From contig WRKN01000118.1 in NCBI GenBank assembly GCA_009778055.1, positions 1 to 7,648 of the forward strand: a stretch of 7,648 nucleotides of DNA, in the 5' to 3' direction. Numbering within the stretch: the first letter of the stretch is position 1; each line of letters begins with the position of its first letter. The position numbers and the translations under genes were made by a program. Of this stretch, positions 1-5,228 are shown piece after piece. Below the pieces are notes generated by a model that was not told where the DNA came from, did not search any database, and worked only from the letters and a program-made list of their open reading frames with translations. The stretch comes from Synergistaceae bacterium. Lineage in GTDB: Bacteria > Synergistota > Synergistia > Synergistales > Aminobacteriaceae.

Positions 1-23
1 CACGGCCTGTATCACTCGTTCTC

Positions 24-209
24 TCAGGTTCTCGCGCGCTTCTTTGCCAGCACTTCTTCCACGGAAACAAACGTCCAGCCTTGTTTTTCAAGTTTAGGGC
101 GTTCTTCGTCCATGTGCTTGTGCAGGCCGTCTATTCCGCCGTATTTTTCAAGCAGCAATTCACGGTTGCGTCTGACCTCTGCGACGAGATTAGTATCTAC
201 ACAAACCAT
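24..209 (-). CDS. Small presumed antitoxin partner of the PIN toxin
   Basis: 61-residue protein starting MVCVDTNLVAEVRRNREL. I choose ATG 209 rather than ATG 215: GGAGGA ends directly against ATG 215, leaving no spacing, but stands six bases from ATG 209. With ATG 215 the product would have two more residues and the gene would overlap the PIN stop as ATGA. The sequence resembles the small proteins often found beside this PIN subfamily, which carry a V-A-E-V-R-R, R-E-L-L, G-G, L-H pattern and then a charged C-terminus (my recollection of the family, not a search). It has no ribbon-helix-helix or AbrB-type DNA-binding motif that I can recognise, so autoregulation is uncertain. Role inferred from neighbour and size: binds and neutralises the PIN RNase. 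Confidence 0.72.
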   Translation of the reverse strand: MVCVDTNLVAEVRRNRELLLEKYGGIDGLHKHMDEERPKLEKQGWTFVSVEEVLAKKRART

Positions 210-211
210 GA

Positions 212-694
212 TCATTCCTCCGTTTCGTCAATTTCCATCAGTGCCTCCGGCGTAATCAAGAGAGGCGTAAATAGCCCCTGTTGTTCGTTATACCTTTGTA
301 TCTTCACAAACGTATGTATTCCCAAGTGCGTACAGTTCCAGCTTAACAAGTAATCCATCTCTGTAATCACGCAAACGGCCAAATGGAAACAATCGATCTT
401 TGATCTGTCGGGTATACCTAACAGATGCTGATATTTACCCGCTAACGTCGTAATCAGCTCAGATTTCGGAATGACTGGAATGTTTTTGAGAAAATTCAAG
501 CGCCGCTCGGCTGCGTTAGCGTCGCCAAACGAACATTCGTCAATTACATATTGACTTACATACAAATCGTATTTATGACGCTCGTTTTCCCAAAAAAGTA
601 TTGTTATTGCTTGCCGTCCCGCTATGATCATATCACGGCTCGGTCTGCCGGCTGCTAAACTTGGTATTGTAGTTTCGATATAAATGCTTTTCAT
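212..694 (-). CDS. PIN-domain ribonuclease toxin (VapC-like family)
   Basis: 160-residue PIN-domain protein, expected to be a metal-dependent RNase acting as the toxin of a type II toxin-antitoxin pair in the cytoplasm. Visible acidic-site candidates are E7 in IYIETT (Glu in place of the usual first Asp, normal for this subfamily as I know it), E53 in VIDECSFGD, D101 in SKIDCFHLAV, and D114 with N120 in MDYLLSWNC. The length and the final TPEALM segment agree with a complete family member, so it looks intact. ATG 694 has only a weak AGG five bases upstream and overlaps the stop of frame F. The gene is far more AT-rich than the array: 541-600 has 18 G/C in 60 bases, against 44 in 60 at 2881-2940. 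That suggests separate acquisition. Its TGA lies in the ribosome-site region of the next gene, so toxin and partner are probably translated together. Confidence 0.88.
   Translation of the reverse strand: MKSIYIETTIPSLAAGRPSRDMIIAGRQAITILFWENERHKYDLYVSQYVIDECSFGDANAAERRLNFLKNIPVIPKSELITTLAGKYQHLLGIPDRSKIDCFHLAVCVITEMDYLLSWNCTHLGIHTFVKIQRYNEQQGLFTPLLITPEALMEIDETEE
216..221 (-). promoter_or_regulatory. Ribosome binding site of the antitoxin, at the end of the PIN gene
   Basis: GGAGGA on the minus strand within the last codons of the PIN gene. It adjoins ATG 215 with no gap and is six bases from ATG 209, so it sets the start at 209. A strong site here, against the weak one for the toxin, would favour more antitoxin than toxin from a shared message. 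Confidence 0.75.
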
Positions 695-828
695 TTTTGC
701 CTGTACAGTCTTTCGAGCAATAGTCGCTGTTCCGCTTGCGTTGCCTTGGGCTGTTCCATGGCAGCGCTACTTACAGAACACCAAGCCGCCGCGGTCAGTA
801 GCTGGTTCCGGTACCCGTACTCTTCCAT
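691..828 (-). CDS. Open frame F: 45-aa small or truncated protein between the array and the PIN gene
   Basis: Short frame from ATG 828 to TGA 691-693, identified by reading the junction. Its start overlaps the Trp codon of gene E (AGATGG), and it overlaps E by 34 bases, as E overlaps D. Its N-terminus contains YRNQLL, parallel to ERNKIL in gene B and KRNRLL in gene D. A short, weakly hydrophobic stretch follows (LLTAAAWCSVSSAA), then a charged Gln/Glu/Arg-rich tail (QRLLLERLYRQK). The stop overlaps the PIN start as ATGA. An internal ATG at 759 would give only 22 residues. No good ribosome site is seen, so translation would depend on coupling from gene E. It could be the stump of a sixth array gene joined to the toxin module, a small protein in the trbK position, or simply an unused frame. 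Confidence 0.42.
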   Translation of the reverse strand: MEEYGYRNQLLTAAAWCSVSSAAMEQPKATQAEQRLLLERLYRQK

Positions 829-1598
829 CTGCCCATTGCCATCTCGAAGGAGAACATCTCGTCGAAGTCGTCCTGCGCTTCCTCCGTCGCCATCAGCAAA
901 TGCAGGTCGGTCTGCCGCATGGTGTCCGAACGGAGTTCGGCCAGCTCCATGTTGAGGTAATTGGCCTCCTGCGTCCCGGCCTGTATCACCTGTATGTAGC
1001 CGTCCGCGTCGCGCGACGCCCGGTTCATGTCCGTTATCCAGGTCTGTGTCTGTCCGGGTATTTTTTCCGCCTCGGCCACGTTGGCGCCGTCAATCCCATC
1101 ATATTTTGCGCTGGAAGGAGGAGCCCCTGCCGACCAACCGATCATCGACTCGCGGAAAGGATAAATCCGGTCAACGTAAGCCACGGCATAATTACTATTT
1201 CTAGGGGGAGCGTTTCTGTAGCCCAGCACAGGCGCCACGTGGCGTCCCGTCGTGGGCGCCGGACTGGCCTGGTATCCGCTCATAGTCGGACTGACCCTGG
1301 CGCTGCTGTCCAGTATCTTGTGATCCCGGTCGTAGCGTCGCTGGTAATCTTTATGCGCGCTTTTAACCCGAGCCTCGTCGACGCCTAAAAAGATCGCGAG
1401 CCCGATGAGCACGATGTCATTCTTGATGGTCGTCAGCATCCTCTGCTGTTCAGCCTGGCTCGATTTTGACACTTTTTTCCTGGCGGCGAAGGAAACTCCG
1501 ACGAAACACGGCGCGGAGGCGACGAGCAGGGACGCCGCCAGAACTATCGCCGTGAACCTCAGCGTCAGTACGCGGGAGACGTGTCTGGTTGCCGCCAT
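795..1598 (-). CDS. Gene E: 267-aa exported TrbJ/VirB5-like paralogue
   Basis: Fifth array member. ATG 1598 sits over the Trp codon of gene D (TCATGG), with a partial ribosome site GGTGG seven bases upstream. The N-terminus is basic, then hydrophobic (LRFTAIVLAASLLVASAP), with likely cleavage near VSFAA (35-39). A second hydrophobic stretch lies at 61-72. RDHKI at 91-95 is the D-H-R/K motif. LGYR at 125-128 resembles PGYR of A and B. The C-terminal module starts with DGYIQVIQAGTQEANYL (199-215), very close to DGYIQHIQ of gene B and reminiscent of the QALQAGNQ segment of TrbJ as I recall it. It reaches W258 exactly 58 residues after G200 and ends KSTGTGTSY. B and E are the pair most easily aligned at this end. 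Expected location is periplasm or pilus. The 34-base overlap with open frame F repeats the arrangement of D with E. Confidence 0.88.
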   Translation of the reverse strand: MAATRHVSRVLTLRFTAIVLAASLLVASAPCFVGVSFAARKKVSKSSQAEQQRMLTTIKNDIVLIGLAIFLGVDEARVKSAHKDYQRRYDRDHKILDSSARVSPTMSGYQASPAPTTGRHVAPVLGYRNAPPRNSNYAVAYVDRIYPFRESMIGWSAGAPPSSAKYDGIDGANVAEAEKIPGQTQTWITDMNRASRDADGYIQVIQAGTQEANYLNMELAELRSDTMRQTDLHLLMATEEAQDDFDEMFSFEMAMGRWKSTGTGTSY

Positions 1599-2422
1599 GA
1601 TCGATCCACCAATATGTCAAAAGCCGCGACTCTGTCGTATTTTTCCTGGCGCTCGTTTATCGCGTAGCGGACAAGCGCGTCGGTCCGCACCGTCTCGGTC
1701 GCCCTCATCATCGACGCCTGCCTGTTGGACATCGTGTGTGTCTGGCTCTCCGCCTGCATCAGTTCCCTGTAACCCCTTTGCACATACTCTCCCGAGTTCA
1801 TCAGGGCCTCATGGACGGACCGGACGGCCCCTATGCCCGCCGGATTGCTTCCGTCGGGCACGGACAGGGCCAGCTCTCGGTTTGCCCTAAGCTTCGCCTT
1901 TCCCTGTTCCGACAGGAGCGACATGCGGGTTCTGTACGCCTGGGAAAAATCGTACGCTATCCATACGCTGCCGTATCCGGTCCCCGCTCTCCCTTTGTAC
2001 CCATCGTTCCCATAGTTGTGATAGAACGGGTCCGGCGACCCGGGATACAGCATCGCCCGGCCGTATACGTAATCGGACAGGAAAGCCCCCAGGTCTCCCC
2101 CCACGGCGTTTTTTTCCAGCGGCTTGTGGTCCAGATCGTACAGTTGTTTCACCAGGTCGAACCTCAGTTCCTGTTCTATGAACAGCATAAATTCGTACAA
2201 AAACGCATTTGCGGTGGCGGCCAAACCGAGCCCGGTCGTCTTCGTGAGCGTTGGCATGAGACGATCGAGCACCACCTCCGCGGTGGCGATTATCACTATA
2301 GCCGCAGCTTCGGTGATGATGCCGGCTTCCGCCGGGCGCGGGGGAAAGCATACCGCCGCCGTCGCGATCAGTATGATACAGACAATACTTCTCAATAGCC
2401 GGTTCCGTTTACCGGATGCCAT
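1565..2422 (-). CDS. Gene D: 285-aa exported TrbJ/VirB5-like paralogue
   Basis: Fourth array member. ATG 2422 lies in the Trp codon region of gene C (TCATGG) and keeps a basic N-region (GKRNRLLR) before the hydrophobic core; a TTG at codon 10 overlapping the gene C stop is a weaker alternative. The signal peptide ends at about RPAEA-G (33/34). Cys25 is preceded by Ala-Ala-Val, which is not a good lipobox. The second hydrophobic stretch is 37-53. LDHKP at 97-101 matches the D-H-R/K motif. A Tyr/Gly-rich stretch (YHNYGNDGYKGRAGTGYG, 134-151) is peculiar to this member. The C-terminal module runs from G217-Y218 to W276 (59 residues, one more than in B, C and E) and ends RQPDTSPAY. Helices rich in Gln, Met and Glu fit the VirB5/TrbJ fold but do not prove it. 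Overlaps gene E by 34 bases. Confidence 0.87.
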   Translation of the reverse strand: MASGKRNRLLRSIVCIILIATAAVCFPPRPAEAGIITEAAAIVIIATAEVVLDRLMPTLTKTTGLGLAATANAFLYEFMLFIEQELRFDLVKQLYDLDHKPLEKNAVGGDLGAFLSDYVYGRAMLYPGSPDPFYHNYGNDGYKGRAGTGYGSVWIAYDFSQAYRTRMSLLSEQGKAKLRANRELALSVPDGSNPAGIGAVRSVHEALMNSGEYVQRGYRELMQAESQTHTMSNRQASMMRATETVRTDALVRYAINERQEKYDRVAAFDILVDRSWRQPDTSPAY

Positions 2423-3318
2423 GACCCCACAGCCCTTTCAAAAGCAAAATGCGAATCGGCCGACTCCTGCTGCCTGTTGTGCGCGTATTTGACGTCGGCC
2501 TCCAACTGACGAGTAAGGCTGGCTCTGGCGCTGGCCATCAGGTGGTTTTTCAGGTTGGATATCTGCCCGGAGGCCTGGATCGTCCGCCTGTAACCCGGCC
2601 CCGTCAGTATATCGTCATCGAAAACCGTTAAATGACTGGGAGTGGGACTGGTGGCGGAGTAGGGCAGAAACCAGTCGTTGAAATCCCTCATTTTAACGTA
2701 CTCCTGATGCCAGATATCTTTCAGGTCTCCTTTCGCGTCTCCGGCGGACAGCGCGTTCACCGCCGCCACAGCGTTGTTGTGATACTGGATCAACCTGTCC
2801 ACGCCGCCGTCGTTGCCGTTCATCACGCCCTGAGCGTATTTGCCCAGGGCTTCCGTCCTCCGCCTGTAATCTCCGTGGAAGTCGGCGGGGGACACGGCCG
2901 CCCTGCCTGTGAGGAAGCGCTCGAGATCGGCGTCGCCGAAGCCGCCGCCGAACGACACGCCGCCGGCGTTGGTGAGGTCGGAGTAAAGCCCCGACAGAGC
3001 GCCTGAAGTCGGGTTGATCTGCCGGTTGGGCGCAAGCGCCCTGTGGTCATGGGCGTACATGGCGTCGTCCAGTTGCTGTTCGGTTATCGCCCTGGTCAGC
3101 AGGGTTTTCAAGTTGCCCGCCACATAGTTGCGCAGGGTATTTACCGATCCCTGAAGCACTTCCAGGATAATGACTTCAACCACCAGCGCCACCATGAAGC
3201 CCGCCGTCGCCTCATTCCTTGGGTCGGCTTCCGCGAGACGCGGGCCGACGGGAGACGGAGCGGAGAACGCCACTGCCGCGATGAGGATGATTGCGGTAAG
3301 TTTGCGCATCGATCTCAT
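2392..3318 (-). CDS. Gene C: 308-aa exported TrbJ/VirB5-like paralogue
   Basis: Third array member. ATG 3318 directly follows the TAG of gene B; a second in-frame ATG at 3309 (Met4) is possible, but the only purine-rich site (GGGAG, 10 bases away) favours the first. The signal peptide runs through about residue 31 (KLTAIILIAAVAFSAP then RLAEA). A second hydrophobic stretch covers 40-56. HDHRA lies at 91-95, matching the D-H-R/K motif of genes B, D and E. A Gly-rich region (VSFGGGFGD, 121-129) is followed by DYRRR near 150, perhaps the counterpart of PGYR. The C-terminal module begins at G242-Y243 and reaches W300 exactly 58 residues later, as in B and E, then HPVNGTGY. The middle, 105-240, is longer than in B and shows no clear similarity to it. 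Inferred role: periplasmic or pilus-associated transfer protein. Its last 31 bases overlap gene D. Confidence 0.88.
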   Translation of the reverse strand: MRSMRKLTAIILIAAVAFSAPSPVGPRLAEADPRNEATAGFMVALVVEVIILEVLQGSVNTLRNYVAGNLKTLLTRAITEQQLDDAMYAHDHRALAPNRQINPTSGALSGLYSDLTNAGGVSFGGGFGDADLERFLTGRAAVSPADFHGDYRRRTEALGKYAQGVMNGNDGGVDRLIQYHNNAVAAVNALSAGDAKGDLKDIWHQEYVKMRDFNDWFLPYSATSPTPSHLTVFDDDILTGPGYRRTIQASGQISNLKNHLMASARASLTRQLEADVKYAHNRQQESADSHFAFERAVGSWHPVNGTGY

Positions 3319-4095
3319 CTAATATCTGCTCCCTCCCCCAGTCGCGCGCCACGACCCCAGAGCCAGGGCGTAGGCCGCGACGGCGTCCGATTTTTCAAGC
3401 TGTTCGTTCAGGGCTATCTCGGTATCCAGCGCCAGCCGCCTGTCCACGTCGGCGTTGAGTTTGTTCAATTCGTCGTTCAGCAGGGCTTCAAGGGACACGG
3501 CGTCCTGGATGTGCTGGATGTAACCGTCGTGACGGTTCGGATTCTGCGCGTCGTCCAAAAAAACTTTCACCTTAGCCTGACTGCTGCTTATATCGTCCAA
3601 AGCTCTGCTGTTGCCCAGCATCATCGTCTTCATTCTCTCTCTCCATGACGCGACGCGCTGCTGGTAGAGGTCCGCGTGGGCGGGGCCGCTCGCCGCGATC
3701 GTCCTGTACCCCGGCATTACGCCGGCGTAGTCGCCGCCGCCTTTAAATTGATTCGCGTAGACATTGGCGTTAACGCCGTCGGCGCCCAAAATTTTCGGCG
3801 GGAACGCGATACGGTGATCGTACGTATACGCCGAGTGTTTCCAGTCGGCCCTTGCCTTGGCCTCGGTGACCGATTTGTCCAGCACTCTGTACCATCGCGT
3901 CAGCGGCGCGATATCGAGCGCCAGCGCGACTATCTGCGCGCCATAGGCCCCGACCCTCACCTTCGCGTGAGTGTGGTATTTATGCCGACGATCGGGGTTG
4001 GCGGCGAAAGACGGAGCCGGCAACGATAAAACCACCACGGCCAACACAACTAAGAGTGCAATCCACCATTTCAATATCTTGTTCCGTTCGGCCAT
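3319..4095 (-). CDS. Gene B: 258-aa exported TrbJ/VirB5-like protein
   Basis: The clearest TrbJ-like member and the best candidate for the ancestral trbJ. The start ATG 4095 has an ideal AGGAGG six bases upstream. The signal peptide is residues 1-31 or so (charged start, ILKWW then a Val/Leu core, ending PAPSFAA). A second mildly hydrophobic stretch lies at 49-62. Further motifs: YDHRI at 92-96, FKGGGDYAGVMPGYR at 117-131, W151, then a long helical region with DGYIQHIQ at 190-197 and repeated Leu/Asn/Glu, and W249 followed by RATGGGSRY. In TrbJ proteins (VirB5 superfamily, periplasmic or pilus-tip minor subunits) I recall a similar FPGY/YA..W block and a C-terminal G.xQALQA helix; this is from memory, not a search. 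It should act in the periplasm or at the pilus tip. The stop TAG directly abuts the ATG of gene C. Confidence 0.9.
   Translation of the reverse strand: MAERNKILKWWIALLVVLAVVVLSLPAPSFAANPDRRHKYHTHAKVRVGAYGAQIVALALDIAPLTRWYRVLDKSVTEAKARADWKHSAYTYDHRIAFPPKILGADGVNANVYANQFKGGGDYAGVMPGYRTIAASGPAHADLYQQRVASWRERMKTMMLGNSRALDDISSSQAKVKVFLDDAQNPNRHDGYIQHIQDAVSLEALLNDELNKLNADVDRRLALDTEIALNEQLEKSDAVAAYALALGSWRATGGGSRY
3329..3333 (-). promoter_or_regulatory. Probable ribosome binding site of gene C, inside gene B
   Basis: GGGAG on the minus strand, in the G-rich run that encodes the Gly-Gly-Gly-Ser tail of gene B, ten bases before ATG 3318. Spacing is long but usable. It favours the first of the two possible start codons of gene C. 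Confidence 0.5.
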
Positions 4096-5228
4096 ACGGC
4101 GCCTCCTTTTGTCGCTCTTCCGAAAGCGGCGTGCAGGTCCGCGCGCCGCTGCTGGCTGTCCAGCGCCCCTCGGGCGCGTACGTCTATCTGGCGGGCTATG
4201 TCGTGCCTCAGGTTTGTCGTCTGCTGCACGGCGAACGCGTAAGTCTGCGCGCGGGCCTCGACAGCCTGGTTGTAATACCCGGCGTACTGCAGGGAAGCGT
4301 CCGCCAAATCGGTTATCGTTTTTGAAAGCGTCGCGAAGTCGTTCTGCTCGGTTTGGGCCGCCCGGTTCTGGGCTGTCACGTAGTTCGCCCAGTTCTCGGC
4401 GATTTTTTTATAGTCGCCGACGTAGTCGACATATGAGCCGTCGGTTTTTCTGTACCCCGGGTTCACCTCGTCGAATTTCGCCGACGGGGTACCGGCGTAT
4501 GAAATGGAGGTCCCGCCCAGGTCGTTCCGCATGTTCCCGTACTTATCTCCCAGGCCGTCTTTGTAGACGCGCCTGGACAGATCGGCATGTTCTTTCACGC
4601 GGTTTTCCTCCATATCTTTTTGCCAGGCGTTCCAGGCTTTCCTGACCGCGTCGCTTGCTATTCTGTTCGGAATATCGAGGAAGGGAAGCACGAACAGCGC
4701 GATCACCTCCGAATCGAACGCTTCTTCCTGAAGAGGCTCCCATATCGCCGTCGCGATTATCCAGCCTATCAGCAGGGCCAGGCCGCCCACCAGAATGGCC
4801 GGCAACTCGACCATCTGACCGCCCGGGAAATGGATAATTCTCTCCTGCTCCATGAGAAGCAGGACAAGAATCAAGTCGTCGAAGGGTATCTTGACAAATT
4901 TATTAAGTATGCCCCATAGCGCCTTCTCGAAGAATATAAGCAAAGCTTCGGCGGCGCCCTGTCCTCCATTCATCACCGCTTCGATAAGTTCCTTGATGGG
5001 TAAGGGCATGGGAAGATTAAAAGCCCCTTCGACGATAACATTGACCAGCCCCTTGAACAAATCGAAGAAGAACTCGCCGACGTCCTTGGCGGCATGGGCC
5101 TCGCGCGCGAAGAACAACGGAGGGGGGGGCGAGAAATAGGGCGCGGCCAAGGGCTCGACGACAAGCAACAGCAAGACCGCGACAAGTATGATGGAAATAA
5201 TTTTCGAGAACCGGGTGAAAAACCTCAC
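4071..5228 (-). CDS. Gene A: 385-aa membrane-anchored protein with a TrbJ/VirB5-like C-terminal module
   Basis: First of five tandem paralogues. The start is set at GTG 5228, which overlaps the TGA of trbE. The frame continues upstream of it, but only as a shadow of trbE, and no nearby ATG is available; the ribosome site is weak. Residues 8-29 form a strong hydrophobic segment, followed by a proline run and AREAHAA (41-47), a possible signal-peptidase site. Unlike its neighbours it has a long hydrophobic middle (about 52-165), including a likely membrane segment at 142-163. The C-terminal half resembles the others: NPGYR at 256-260, W280, GY at 317-318, a helical stretch, W379, then PNGTRY at the end. 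PGYR-to-Trp spacing (20 residues) equals that in gene B. I infer an inner-membrane-anchored pilus or channel component facing the periplasm. Whether the extra membrane part is a fusion with a VirB6/TrbL-like piece is unresolved. Its last 25 bases overlap gene B. Confidence 0.85.
   Translation of the reverse strand: MRFFTRFSKIISIILVAVLLLLVVEPLAAPYFSPPPPLFFAREAHAAKDVGEFFFDLFKGLVNVIVEGAFNLPMPLPIKELIEAVMNGGQGAAEALLIFFEKALWGILNKFVKIPFDDLILVLLLMEQERIIHFPGGQMVELPAILVGGLALLIGWIIATAIWEPLQEEAFDSEVIALFVLPFLDIPNRIASDAVRKAWNAWQKDMEENRVKEHADLSRRVYKDGLGDKYGNMRNDLGGTSISYAGTPSAKFDEVNPGYRKTDGSYVDYVGDYKKIAENWANYVTAQNRAAQTEQNDFATLSKTITDLADASLQYAGYYNQAVEARAQTYAFAVQQTTNLRHDIARQIDVRARGALDSQQRRADLHAAFGRATKGGAVWPNGTRY
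4102..4107 (-). promoter_or_regulatory. Ribosome binding site of gene B, inside gene A
   Basis: AGGAGG on the minus strand, six bases before ATG 4095; the strongest ribosome site in the array. It lies within the coding sequence of gene A, where the same bases encode Lys-Gly-Gly just ahead of the terminal Trp tail. This may explain the extra Gly residues there compared with the other members. Confidence 0.85.

Larger units (their letters stand above)
795..5228 (-). repeat. Tandem array of five divergent TrbJ/VirB5-like genes (A-E)
   Basis: Five head-to-tail genes of 385, 258, 308, 285 and 267 codons. Shared protein plan: an export signal, a further hydrophobic stretch, a D-H-(R/K) motif at residues 91-98 in B to E, a variable middle, and the GY to Trp to C-terminal Tyr module. 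DNA-level repetition is visible only at the junctions (see findings). The middles have diverged too far to match by eye, so the duplications are probably old or under diversifying selection. Confidence 0.78.

Noticed and set aside
701..708. Palindrome CTGTACAG just upstream of the PIN start as a possible operator
   Set aside because: An isolated 8-base palindrome is common by chance, it does not extend, and there is no promoter pair around it.
695..794. Terminator or promoter between the array and the PIN gene
   Set aside because: CCGCGG near 788 gives no proper stem-loop with a T run on either strand, and no well-spaced -35/-10 pair was found.
3..989. 13-base match at 3-15 and 977-989 (cggcctgtatcac), suggesting another copy of the array module at the window edge
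   Set aside because: One 13-base match within 7.6 kb is expected about as often as not by chance, and only 23 bases remain at the edge, too few to support a coding match.
2348..2350. Cys25 of gene D as a lipoprotein lipidation site
   Set aside because: The preceding residues Ala-Ala-Val do not fit a lipobox, and a good signal-peptidase I site (AEA-G) follows.
684..2398. Plus-strand frames opposite genes D and E
   Set aside because: Antisense shadows without signal peptides, ribosome sites or family resemblance; the minus-strand proteins share motifs and spacing.
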